Below, in pieces: positions 9,730-20,459 of a stretch of DNA of 62,000 nucleotides (position 1 is its first letter; the number at the start of each line of letters is the position of its first letter). The DNA is taken from the NCBI GenBank assembly GCA_014529385.2, contig CM043955.1, forward strand, positions 147,067,640 to 147,129,639, given 5' to 3'. The notes below the pieces were generated by a model. The model saw only the letters and a program-made list of their open reading frames with translations, was not told where the DNA came from and ran no database searches. Source of the DNA: Adiantum capillus-veneris. Its lineage: Eukaryota; Streptophyta; Polypodiopsida; Polypodiales; Pteridaceae. The translations under genes were made by a program, and so were the position numbers.

Positions 9730-10530
9730 ATGGCTGACAGCAACACAGATGTGTTCAAGATGTTTGTTGCTGAGGACAGATTGGATGGGGACAATTACCC
9801 TATGTGGGCTTACATGATGCAACATGTTCTTGTGTCAAAGGGCGTCTGGAATATTGTGCAGGGCATTGATGTATGTCCTGGTTCTGAGGATATAGGCGAT
9901 GTTGAGGATGTTGCAGGTCTTGTTGCAAGGATTGTTGCTATTAGAGTGTTTTGCCTTACGGATGCAAAGGATGGGATGCAAAGGATGTATGTTGGGATGT
10001 AAAGGATGCACAAGGATGTAAAGGATGCACAGGATGTAAAGAATGCATAGGAATTTAACAAGCTCGTTGGGATGTAAAGGATGCACAGGCTCATGCATTG
10101 ATTGCATTGCTTTAGAAGCACACCATTACTCATCGCATTCGCTCAATGAAATCTGCAAAACAGGCTTCATATATTCTAGCAGGTCTTTATGAAAGCTGCA
10201 ATGAGGCTAAAATTGCTTTGCTACATAAAGAGATGAGGAAGATGATATGGACACTTTCCTTGCTGGTGTCAAGGATATCAATGAGCAACTTATTTTTGCA
10301 GGTGAAGTCATTTCAGACAGTTCCCTCATGCAGTATTGTTCTTGATGCCTTACCAAACTTTTGCTAGTACTTGGAGACTTATGACCCAAGGAAATCCTAA
10401 AGTTGTCAAGTTTGATGCATATGCACATTGCTGTTGCAAGAGTCGGGCGGGCGAAGAGTAATGCAACGAACGGAGAAGCATTTTCCATGTGGAGATCTTT
10501 TTGCCGTATTCAAATTGTGCCCATGTAATC
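9730..10530 (+). pseudogene. Ty1/copia gag, degraded
   Basis: It starts MADSNTDVFKMF; then RLDGDNYPMWAYMMQHVL is the classic copia gag N-terminus. A short tandem repeat destroys the frame after about 9955. Gag resumes out of frame: KHTITHRIRSMKSAKQAS, then VKDINEQLIFAGEVISDSS, then a MTQGNP-like stretch. No protease or pol follows; similarity ends near 10530 where the 3' side of the decayed FCP1 copy begins. It is an LTR-gag stub. Confidence 0.75.
9955..10095 (+). repeat. minisatellite inside gag (GGATGTAAAGGATGCACA unit)
   Basis: Imperfect 15-18 bp units of GGATG(T/C)AAAGGATGCACA repeat about seven times with one interruption. The expansion lies inside gag coding sequence and shifts the frame. 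Confidence 0.75.
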
Positions 10531-10603
10531 TAGCCTGAATGGCTTCAATGAAATGTAAATTTTTTGACTAGCTTAATCTTAATATCAAGTGTTTTCTCAC
10601 AGC

Positions 10604-10623
10604 TCTCTCTCTCTCTCTCTCTA
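10604..10623. repeat. short (CT)n microsatellite
   Basis: About ten CT units between the gag stub and the decayed FCP1 exon. Confidence 0.8.
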
Positions 10624-10694
10624 AGTATTCGAAACACATAGACAGGTAAATAATATCAATTTAATGTTTAAATAGTGAATTACTAAGTACATTT

Positions 10695-13110
10695 GTAAGT
10701 ACAGATTCCAATGTGCTCAATGGGCTTAAGTACATTCCTTGCACGTATGGGACCAAAATGTCCTTTAGGTGAAAATCGCGAAGATGCCCTTCAAATGAAG
10801 GTGGGGAAATAGTAGTGTTGGGTGGATTAAGTAAACCCTATGTGGTGTGTCATCAATCAACAAAGTATTGAAAGCATCATAAGGCACATTGGTCTGTTCA
10901 AAGGGCTTGTAGAAAAGTGGTACATTATCTTTAGTTGGGTGGAAATGTCCCGCAATGGTATTACAATTTCTTTGACTATACACAAGATAAAAATCCGATC
11001 TTTGAATTTCAACCAAACTACAAACTATGGAAACAAGGGGATTCAAGTTTTGGGGCTGCATAGAAGACCAGATAGAAACCCTAAACCGTGGAATCAAAAA
11101 ATTCAAAAATTCCTTTGTGCCTGGTCGAATTACTACTCTGAGGTTTTCCAAGCGAAAACTACGTAAATCGAAGATCTCTGTATGTACATTGTACGGCTAT
11201 CGTAGCAGCAACAATCCATTGAGATCCAAAATAATTAGTCTCTGAAATCATTGTGTGCATACATATAAATAGTTAATAACAAAAAAGAGTATATTATTTA
11301 AGTACAATGGATATTACCGGAACAACCTTATCTACTTGAAGCAAGAGTCCATACATGTCATTTCTAATGTTGACATTTTGTTGTTGAGTGTTGTATTGCC
11401 AAGGGTATCCACCTCTTGTGGTTATGCTGTACAGGACTCTTGTGTTTCCATGGCCGAATGGATAACTTGTTATATTGTCTGTTCCTGGCTTTGATTTGCA
11501 ACTTTGGCCTCCTCCTCTACATAGTCTACACACTCTGTATCTTCTCTTGGCTCTGAAGAGCTCTTCACGTCACAGCAATTACAGGAGCTTGGACTCCCTC
11601 ATATTGATTATGTGCCTCATCCTGTGCCACAATAATAGGCACTTTCTTATCTTCCTCTACTTGGCCTAGACCCTCTGTTGCATTCCTTGACTCTGACAAT
11701 CATTTTACATCAGCATTTTCAAGAGCTTGGTCTACTTCACATTGATCAACCCCAACTTATAGTTCAGCCGTTCCAACTGGAAAGCAAACCGGTGTCTGTT
11801 CCTCTAATATGGGGTCAGTTTAGGGATTTGGTTTCCAGTGGTGGAAATTGGCATGAGTTCCTCAACACTGGTCATTGTTAAAGTTATTATATGGTTGTCG
11901 ACAGAACTGTCTTTTGCATCTAGAACTTTTGGAGTTGAAAGAGATAGTAGATATTGAATAATTGATGCACGATACCTTTGTAATTATTCCAAGGTATAAT
12001 TTTCCACAGCATTCTATGAAATTAGGTTAACTTGTGGTCAATACTTCAATTAATAATAGCACCAAGTTGTGGTCAATACTTCAATTAATAATAGCACCAA
12101 GTTGGTCAATACTTCAATTAATAATAGCACCAAGTTGGTCAATACTTCAATTAATAATAGCACCAAGTTGTGGTCAATACTTCAATTAATAATAGCACCA
12201 AGTTGGTCAATACTTCAATTAATAATAGCACCAAGTTGTGGTCAATACTTCAATCAATACTTCTATGAAATTAAGTTAACTTGTGGTCAATACTTCAATT
12301 AATAATAGCACCAAGTTGGTCCAAACCATAGCACGGAAATACCTTAGACATAAATGGATTCAAAGCAAAAAGATGCTGTAGTATATACTCTACATGGAGA
12401 AGACATCTCCAACCACAAGAATATTCTGTTTGATCAGGAACTTTGACAACTTTAAAGGTTGCCCTATAGAGTTCATGATTTCCACAAAGCCTTCCATAGA
12501 TGTGAAGTAATCTTTTTACACATCTATGAACAGTGAAAGTTATTTGTTATTAACAATATTGAGGTCATCATCTATAGCCCAAATAAACACTCAAGGTTAT
12601 ATCAACACTCACACTCTTATCTGTGAATGTGTTCCTCGTATGGAGTTGATAGTCCATACCACTTGTTTGTTTAGTTCAATGCATACAAGGCTCCAATGAT
12701 TATTTGATTCGTATGGAAACACCAAAGTTGTGACCTGAAGCATTGGATAGTGGACAAACCACCTCTCCAATGTTCCATGAGGGGTGTTTTTTATTTGAAG
12801 TGGCACAGACATCTGTGGATCTAGAACATGTATTTCAGTATGGGTTTGTTGAGGGAGTTGGCTCTTTATTAAGCTACAATCAATAACAAGGATTTAATTA
12901 GATACCAAATACAAAAGTAAAGGATCTTAAAGGTAGAGAAGAGCACTTACTTTAGGCATAAATAAACAATAGAGTCTATAGTTTGTGCATTGGGATCTTT
13001 CAAAATCCCAATATCAACAGAATCTAGAGCTAATTGCCGAGTGCCATCAGCAAGGGGAATGGTTGCTAACAGTCCTTCTTTCATGGAATGTAAAATATCG
13101 TTGTTTCTTT
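10695..13110 (-). pseudogene. Ulp1-FCP1 fusion gene, inverted decayed paralogue
   Basis: Exons align one to one with 1-2064. Exon 1 ends at 12951 (ALDSVDIGILKDPNAQ); exon 2 is 12873-12611 (NNHWSLVCIE, Asn in the INS position); exon 3 is 12523-12343 (VPDQTEYSCGWRCLLH, catalytic Cys kept); exon 4 is 12013-11318; exon 5 begins at 11241 (LIILDLNGLLLLR). Donors and acceptors are retained, including GTGAGT after exon 2. Inactivating changes are TAA at 11986-11984, TAG at 11199-11197 just after the LDLNG motif, and a frameshift after LHLKGI near 10800, past which DILVPY is readable in another frame. The acidic linker has largely lost its acidity. The Asp-to-Asn in the protease and the second Asp-to-Asn in the phosphatase also occur here, so they predate the duplication. 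Confidence 0.8.
12036..12320. repeat. 33-35 bp minisatellite in an intron of the decayed copy
   Basis: Units of GGTCAATACTTCAATTAATA plus ATAGCACCAAGTT(GT) begin at 12036, 12071, 12104, 12137, 12172, 12205, 12240 (truncated) and 12284. The array fills intron 3 of the decayed Ulp1-FCP1 copy, which is 329 bp against about 81 bp in the intact copy. Confidence 0.9.
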
Positions 13111-13139
13111 AATTTAAGTCTGTGATAACTTGCCCATAA

Positions 13140-13520
13140 TTTCTCCTTTGTTTTCCTTCATCAGTAGCAACAGTCTGTATTCTCTTTTATATTCTCTGCT
13201 TCCAGGTAACGTCTTTCTTCTTGCTCAGCTCTGGCTTTGGTGTTCACATCATGAGTAACCTCATGGATCTTAACCCCATGATCCCATCGGCCTAGTGGTA
13301 TTAGCAATATATCCTTAATTTAGGGTCAATAAACTCATTAGGGATGAGGAGCTTATCATATATCTAACGTACTCTCTTGAGCGTCTCACTGTCCTAGTCC
13401 ATTATTGTGACTCGGTGAGCATGAGAAACAACAATGGTGATATCATTAAAGTACTCTAGTAAAAAATCTTCTGCTGCTTCTTGAAGACAGAGCAGGGAAA
13501 AAACCTCCATCTCATTGTAC
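13140..13520 (-). pseudogene. histone H3/CENH3-like fold plus coiled-coil remnant, upstream of the Ulp1-FCP1 copy
   Basis: The minus strand reads CLQEAAEDFLLEYFND, then SHAHRVTIMD, a stop, D, and LKRVR. Against histone H3 this matches L92-Q-E-A, E97, L100, F104, D106, H113-A-x-R-V-T-I-M120, D123, R129 and R131, that is helix 2, loop 2 and the start of helix 3. AAED and an RW just upstream (in another frame) are more like CENH3. After the fold, with a one-base shift, comes GRWDHGVKIHEVTHDVNTKA and a charged helix (EQEERRYLEAENIKE) leading toward exon 1 of the decayed Ulp1-FCP1 copy. Stops at 13396-13394 and about 13363 make it non-functional. Helix 1 and the tail are not found; similarity to the 13.53 kb repeat begins there. 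Whether it was one protein with Ulp1-FCP1 is inference. Confidence 0.6.
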
Positions 13521-13529
13521 CAGCACATG

Positions 13530-13783
13530 CTTCCTTGCAAATTTGCCTTATGTGCATGTTTGTCGCACATGTCAATGCAAGGAACTTGCCGATACCCTAT
13601 GTGCGAGCCACAAATGGCTCCAAGCACGCAATTAGCCTAAACTAGAAAGCTCAAAGATGACAATCGTGTGTCACTCACCACTCTCGCTTGCTATCATGGA
13701 GGATTTCTCGCCGCAAAGAAGAGGGAGACGCCACTACGCTGCGCTCAACCGCCTCGCGGCCTTCGTGCCGCCACAACGCTCGA

Positions 13784-13858
<75 letters not shown>

Positions 13859-14670
13859 CACACACACACACACACGCTAGTACACAAGGGAGACAGAGAA
13901 GGAGATGGAGCAAGAGCACTCTTCTTGCATTGTAGAAATGAGAGAATGAGGTATTTTAGGTTTAGATTGACTTTTATATGAGCTCGCCCCATTCACATTT
14001 TGTGCCCATACTTAGCCAACTAACCCTTGAATGTTCCTGTTAGAGTGCACCTCTCATTGGAAATCACTCTTACCTTTTTCCTATTGGACCGACAAGCTTG
14101 GTTCCTGACTCTACCAAATAAATAATACAGCATATGACGTAGGTGATAGGGTGTCCGTGAGCTATGAGGGTTAACATGACCCCCTTCCTGATGTAGATTC
14201 CATCCTTGGAAGTTATTGAGTTGAAGCTCTTTCATCGAGGTGGAAGAGCATTTGAGATGAACGTTCTTAGCCTTGTTCATTCATTGCAAAATCAAATGAC
14301 ATTGACACAGTAATTGCATTCTCATATACAATTAAAAAGCATATGCAGTTGTAGGCATACAAATTGATTGGTAACAAAATTTTAAACCATTTGTCAGTAA
14401 TAAACATTAAATTGTAATATAATCAAATGCATAAATAGTTGTAAAGGTCAAAAACTAAACAAGTCTAGGGTCGCTAATTTCACAATGGAAAGGCACTAGA
14501 GATCAACAATTAATACCATGGGCAAGCTTCTCAATTTTCTTTGATCGATTAAGTTGTTTAATCGCGAGAGCCAAGTATTTCATGTCCAAGGGCTGACTAG
14601 AGGCTATACCTAGAAGGCCTTGTAGTTAAGCTACGATAAAAGGAATTTCTCATGAAATCATCTCGTGATT
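13530..14670 (-). repeat. inverted-repeat arm X, proximal part
   Basis: On the minus strand this matches 25.95-27.05 kb on the plus strand, in order: the TGACCTTTACAACT block, the CTTCCACCTCGATGAA block, GGGTTAACATG-type sequence, the (GA)n tract and GAGTGACACAC. On the minus strand a CATATAAAAG TATA-like box (about 13973-13982) precedes a C/T-rich leader and the microsatellite, so it resembles an LTR or promoter region. No protein was found in it. Confidence 0.65.
13787..13875. repeat. (CT)n-(CA)n microsatellite
   Basis: About 34 CT units (13787-13855) then about nine CA units (13858-13875). Long ORFs of alternating Ser-Leu or Arg-Glu here are artefacts of the dinucleotide run. Confidence 0.97.
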
Positions 14671-15720
14671 TGTAATGGCTCCAAACCCGCCGACACCAAA
14701 AGCGGGATGGAACCTTTGACAGGTCTCTAGGCCTACTAAAATCAAAGTCTTTAAACAAGAAAAATTCCAGGGAATTCACCCTTACCATTGGCAATGGTTT
14801 AGGTTCATAGCCCTAGAAGAGACCTAGTCCTATCTTGCAGTGGAAACGGGACCCTTAAAAAAAAAATCCCGCCCTAAATCTTCATCCTTTAGATTAAGGT
14901 TTCATTAGCCAATGCTTTTTTCCCTCTAACATATGTGAAGCCGTTGGTGGATTCCTCGTCCAAGTGAAGTTTCTAAACGTTTTAGTGCGCGGGAATCGAT
15001 AGTTACCTGACTAATCAGGTCCACCCGTCCATGATTGACAACCTTAGTCAATCCCCACTTACCACCCCGCACTCACACATGATTCTATTGTTGTTTAATT
15101 ACTACCACATTCTTTCCACACTTAAAATAATGATTTCTTTTGAACTTTTCAACTGCATTTCCTTAAAACAACCTTTTAAAACAACATTGAAGACATTCTT
15201 TCTAAAAACAGACATCTTTAAACTTAAGACAAGGTACTGTCATTTTAAGGTATCACTAACCAGTACTAACTTGTCTCAAGACCACCTATACAAGGGTGAA
15301 AACCGGCACCCATTCCTTATTTATATAGCCGGGGTGGAAAAAGTCTTCACCCAAAGTCCGGGCGCCCATACGCCAAAACCAGTTGCCCATACAACCAGGC
15401 GGTTCCTCTAGGATAAACTTAAAAGTACTATCCATAAACATAAACAAGCACGGGATAAAGACTCCACACGTGCAGAGATAACCGAATCCTCCATGATGGT
15501 ATCTCCATCATTACTCATTACCTGGAGTAAAAATATTTCCAAGGAATCAGAGGTGTCTTGAGACAAGCTGTCTTAAGGATGGCCAAACATTTCCTTCCTA
15601 TTTCAACCAGTAATAACCCAATCATTCCTTTCCTAATTACAATCATTGATCGTGGATTTCGTGGAAGTTACCTTCCTTTTACAGCCAGTGTTTTCCTTCC
15701 TAACCCTTCGTATGCAATGC

Positions 15721-15933
15721 TTAACTTAAAATGAAATCTAAAAGCTTATTAATGGCATAATTGAAAACCACCTGGGACTGGTCGTCCATCTGCTGTGGGG
15801 CAAGTGCCCGTAAACTCTCCTCTGTTGGCCTATGGCTAGGTCTTGCTTCGTGATCGTTAGTTGCTTTGTTGCGTTTGTTACTAACATCTTCATCTTCCGT
15901 CAAAGGGTTTCCCCTGGTTCTCTTGGGAGCCAT
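15721..15933 (-). other. 70-codon ORF inside the solo-LTR-like element
   Basis: Starts MAPKRTRGNPLTEDEDVSNK and is basic then acidic, with a PTEESLRALAPQQ stretch. The start resembles basic N-termini of plant gypsy gag proteins, but it lies within what appears to be an LTR. The function is unrecognised, and it may be chance or a relic of internal sequence. Confidence 0.35.
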
Positions 15934-16289
15934 TTCGACAGCCTTATAAAAAGACTTAATCCATTAGAGGATTTATTGTATACCATTTATTTTTCCTTGT
16001 TACCCAAAAATAAGGGTTTTGGACCTTGGTTAATTCTTTGGTATTTAGATAATTTTATTTCTTAATTTTTCTTATCCATTATATACAAAATTTGGTTACT
16101 TTTGACCAAAATACGTCCTTAAACTATTTATCTAAGGTTAGGATAATTATAATAGATTCCCCAAGGTATATTCCTTCTTTGGTATTGATATTAAAGGGTT
16201 TCTATTTACTTTACTATATTCCCTTTTTTATTTTTCTCAAAAATTGTAGTAATTTTACTGGAATATATAATTAAACTAATTTTCTAGTG

Positions 16290-17335
16290 GTAGCATAATT
16301 ACCACAGGTTCCTTGAGGTCTAATAAACCTTTGATAAATATCTCAATTCAATTTAAATCTATTTACTAATTTCCCCTATTTAATTTTCTCAAAAATTAGG
16401 GTATTTTAGCTAAAGTAATTAGCTAGATTAATTTTCTGACTTTATCCTAATTATCACGGGTTTTTGAAAACCTAATTAACTATTGAAAATTATATGGAAG
16501 TATTGGAATTCCATTTACTAATTTCCCCTATTAAAATTGTTCAAATAACAGGATATTTTAGCTAAGGTAATTAGCTAATTTAATTTTCTGAACTTCTCCT
16601 AATTATCACGAGTTTTTGAACACCTAATTAACCACTAATAGTTATATGGAAGCATTTGAATTCCATTTACTAATTTCCCCTATTAACATTTCTCCAAAAA
16701 CAGGGTATTTTAGCTAAAGTAATTAGCTAATTTAATTTCTTGAACTTCTCCTAATTATCATGGGTTTGTGAACACTTAATTAACCACTGATAATTATATA
16801 GAAGCATTTGAATTCCATTTACTAATTTCCCCTATTAAAATTTCTCCAAAAAGGGTATTTTAGCTAAAGTAATTAGCTAATTTAATTTCCTAAACTTCTC
16901 CTAGTTATCATGGGTTTTTGAACACTTAATTAACCACTGATAATTATATGGAAGCATTTGAATTCCATTTACTAATTTCCCATATTAAAATTTCTCAAAA
17001 AACAAAGTATTTTAGCTATAGTAATTAGCTAAATTAACTTTCTGAACTTTTCCTAATTATCACAGGTACTTGAACACTTAATTAACCATTGATAATTATA
17101 TGGAATCATTTAAATTCAAATTACTAATTTCCCCTATTAAAATTGCTCAATAAATAGGGTATTTTAGCTAAAATAATTAGCTAGATTAACTTTCTGAACT
17201 TCTCCTAATTATCACGGGTTATTGAACACCTAATTAACCACTGATAATTATATGAAAGCATTTGAATTCCATTTACTAATTTCCCCTATTAAAATTGCTC
17301 CAAAAATAGAGTAATTAGGCCTAATTAATTAGTAA
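16290..17335. repeat. 152-bp AT-rich tandem array
   Basis: About six to seven units. The marker GGAAGCATTTGAATTCCATT recurs near 16495, 16648, 16799, 16950, 17102 and 17254, a spacing of 150-153 bp. Units share TTACTAATTTCCCCTATTAA and TTTTAGCTAAAGTAATTAGC. It lies downstream of the element's TATA box in its own orientation, within R/U5. Confidence 0.9.
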
Positions 17336-18246
17336 AACTTCTCAGAAAACTATAGGATAATTTCCCTAGATTAATAAATATCTAATGTATCTCTGATAAA
17401 TAATTCAACTTAATCTAATCTAATTAATGTTTTTTACCATTAATTCATGGCTAAATTGGCTAATTCCAGCCCTAATATGAGAGGATAAATAATTAGCTTA
17501 GTATTACTAAGCTTAATTATAATAATCAACAGAGGTTTATTAATTTAAAGAGGTTTAAGAAGCATATATAGGCCTAATATTTTATTAATTAATCATTTAT
17601 CTTAATCTAACCTTACTAATTGAGAGGGATTAGGTTAATTACCTGTTAGGGTTAATCAATTAGAGATTTAACTCTAATGATTTCTGCGTAGCGTTTCTCC
17701 CGTGATGAGAGAGAAATTCTCAAGGCTCCGAGTCTAACCAAATATGAAGAGAATGGTCCTATTTATAGCTTTTTCTGGGCATCTGGCAGCTTTTGGCAGC
17801 TTTCCCTAGTCCAAGCAGCCCCCCAGCTTGAAAATGGCGCCTTTTTTTGCCACCACTGCCACTGACAAGTTTCCACAACTTCCACACTCACCCCCATATC
17901 TTCCGGAATTTGCCTGTTTGATTTTTGCAGATTTTCCATGATGAAATTTGGAATTTCCTATTTAACTCTAGAACCTTAGTGTAAAGAAGTCTTTGCTAAT
18001 GATTAAAATGAAACCATCCAATTTTTGTTATTAATTAAATTTCTATGGTAATTTAAAGGTCCCGTAATTGTTCCCATTTTTATCGGAATTTGATTCTGAA
18101 AATTTCTAGACATAGTAAAGCTCTGCTTATAATTCCAAAAATACCAAAATTAATAGTGTTTGGAGTCATGCAATAGTATTTTTCATTAGGTTTTTCAAGC
18201 TTAGTACAGTTTTGAAGGTTTCGGAAACTGGAAACCTTACATGATT

Positions 18247-18970
18247 GATTACCTTTTCTTTGACCCCCCAAAGTCTTTTCATAGTAATTCAATTTAGATG
18301 TGAGTGCTTATTTTGTATCCCTTGGGTTTTTTTCTTTTCAAGGAAAAGTGCCCACACTGGGAACCTGTAGGGCTCTAGTACCATAGGCAATACATGTGAG
18401 TGGAGTACCAAATCAAGCTGAGATTTCTCTTCCAGCTTAAGATTTTCCACGTGGCACTTTGATTTTTTTGTTTGTTCGTTTTCAACATTTTAATTTTATA
18501 ACTTTGGGGGGTCATATAACACTGTTACCCTCCCCAGGCTCATCACATTAGTAAACTCCCTTTATAATACTTAAGCTACAAGTGAATAGGGACTAAGCCC
18601 ACTAGAAAGCCCAAGTACATTGCACACAATGTTGCCTAAATCGGATTAAGAACCTAAGTAACCATTGATTATTAGGAAGGCATTCCCCATGGTATTAAGA
18701 GAAGATCTCTAACGCCTAGCTTGGTCAAACTAGCTTAATCGGACTGCTTGCTTTTTAAACCTAGACAAGTGATTATGACAAAAAATTACATTGAATTTAA
18801 TGTTTGGTACTAAGCAAATGCGCTGAATATTATGCTACCAATCACGACTAAAGCAGACAAACATAGATGCAAAAAAGATAAGGGACAATGCTAATGGACA
18901 AGAAACACCTGTTTGTGTTGATGATCACGCTTGATTTGAAGAGTGAACCAGAGAAATATTCCATGAAGGT
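18247..18970 (-). repeat. inverted-repeat arm X, distal part
   Basis: This is the reverse complement of about 25.25-25.93 kb: the CTTTGGGGGGTCATAT block, GAGCCCTA-type stretch, GGGACTAAGCCCACTAGAAA, AATGCC-CC block and AACACCTGTTT all recur in reverse order. Together with 13.53-14.67 kb it forms one arm split by the solo-LTR-like element. Confidence 0.7.
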
Positions 18971-19754
18971 CCAAATCCTAACAACAATAACACATTCATG
19001 TACACACTAGGAAACACAAAGAATACCTCTAGGAGGCACATCAGTGGGAAAAAAAAACTTTGCTAATCACTAAACTCTAAACAGAAACACTTCTATTGTA
19101 CTAATCCTACCTACCCTCCATCACTTGAGTGATGAGGATGAAAGGTGTTTGATGACATAGGTTTCTGTTTCAGTGTACTGGATGTGAATGTGTAGGTCTG
19201 GGTCAATGTTTTGACTTTTATTGTGCACACTCGTTTGCTAATTGCTCTTGCTCTTTACTATTTTTTGTTTTTTGTGAGTATAAGGCTATATATATACAAT
19301 CACGACTAAAGCAGACAAACATAGATGCAAAAAAGATAAGGGACAATGCTAATGGACAAGAAACACCTGTTTGTGTTGATGATCACGCTTGATTTGAAGA
19401 GTGAACCAGAGAAATATTCCATGAAGGTCCAAATCCTAACAACAATAACACATTCCTGTACACACTAGGAAACACAAAGAATACCTCTAGGAGGCACATC
19501 AGTGGGAAAAAAAAACTTTGCTAATCACTAAACTCTAAACAGAAACACTTCTATTGTACTAATCCTACCTACCCTCCATCACTTGAGTGATGAGGATGAA
19601 AGGTGTTTGATGACATAGGTTTCTGTTTCAGTGTACTGGATGTGAATGTGTAGGTCTGGGTCAATGTTTTGACTTTTATTGTGCACACTCGTTTGCTAAT
19701 TGCTCTTGCTCTTTACTATTTTTTGTTTTTTGTGAGTATAAGGCTATATATATA
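18839..19754. repeat. 458-bp tandem duplication
   Basis: 18839-19296 and 19297-19754 are nearly identical, from CAATCACGACTAAAGCAGAC to the TATATATA run. One visible difference is CATTCATGTACAC against CATTCCTGTACAC. Near identity implies a recent event. Confidence 0.95.
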
Positions 19755-19864
19755 CATTCCATAAGATCGGAAAGCTCAAGGGTCACAGAAAGAAGGGTAA
19801 AAGGGAAATAAATCAATAGGCTGACATGAATGAAGACTCTCCCCTTCCTTGGGTAGATCATACT

Positions 19865-20455
19865 TTAAAAGGATGTCATCACCTTTTGGAACCAGTTATT
19901 CCAATTGGTAATAGGTGAGGATTTTCGCGAATAGTTCTCTATTACCTTGGGTGCCTCATCGAGTTGCAAGGGTGGTAAGGTCCTCTCCCATGAACGAACT
20001 TGAAGTAGTGCATCAGGTAATAATTGAACAATGAGAGGTGTCAAATCTTTTGTAACTTCATGGAGGCTGCCTATGGTAGGTGGAGGTTGTGTAGAAGCTT
20101 TTACCTCTATGGATGCATTACATGAGGAGCTAGAAGCTTTATTCATTTTTTCTATGGTTGAGTTGAGCAAAACAAGCATTTCTCGCTTGGGAACCCATAC
20201 TAGCTCCGGATCCGGTGCATAGTGTTCTGTGATTTTTCCTTTCCCATGATCTTTCATCGGCTTTGTCGTCACAAGGTTTGACTCACATGGGTCAGGTGAC
20301 AAGTAAGAACACAATCTACATTTTGGCACCTAGATTTGATCATTTCCTTGATAGTAGCCTTGGGCTTCCAATAGTCGTTTAGGAATCCAGTGCCACGTTT
20401 CCTTACATTTCTTGGAGTGAGTGGGATGTTTCTTACAAGGTTTCTGCTTTTTAGC
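19865..20455 (-). pseudogene. unrecognised ORF with repeated W(I/V)PK motifs
   Basis: Reading from about 20430: a Lys/His/Cys stretch (CKKHPTHSKKC), then TWHWIPKRLLEAQGYYQG, an in-frame TAG where a Trp would give a second WVPK, then CRLCSYLSPDP and ELVWVPKREMLVLL, ending at 19865. The open 154-codon part is 20329-19865. W-V-P-K segments near Cys/His knots occur in some plant retrotransposon gag proteins, which is my tentative reading. It has no partner elsewhere in the window. Confidence 0.4.
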
Positions 20456-20459
20456 ATCA

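Larger units (their letters stand above)
14671..18241 (-). mobile_element. 3.57-kb solo-LTR-like element with TSD TGATT
   Basis: The element is bounded by TGTAATGG...CCTTACA on the plus strand and flanked by the 5-bp direct repeat TGATT (14666-14670 and 18242-18246). The homologous inverted arm Y (near 25.93 kb) lacks it, giving an empty site. On the minus strand it begins TGTAAGGTTTCC, has a TATAAATA box at 17767-17760, the 152-bp array, and an ORF at 15933. No second LTR, PBS or PPT was found inside, so it is best read as a solo LTR; a non-autonomous element is the alternative. Its ends (TGTAAGG) and size resemble the 3.7-3.8 kb LTRs at 41-52 kb. Confidence 0.75.

Noticed and set aside
13528-13627. 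N-terminal 33 codons of the reverse ORF ending in the histone-like fold
   Set aside because: This part aligns as DNA with the repeat arm at 27.0 kb and not with any histone; it is repeat sequence read through by chance.
13657-13992. Long ORFs of Ser-Leu or Arg-Glu repeats on both strands
   Set aside because: They are read from the (CT)n tract; all frames of a dinucleotide repeat stay open. No conserved protein in the equivalent place at 26.7 kb.
1-14000. Integrated large DNA virus as source of the histone, protease and phosphatase-like genes
   Set aside because: Genes of this kind occur in giant viruses, but the loci here have conserved plant-type introns, and no capsid, polymerase or other viral hallmark gene was seen.
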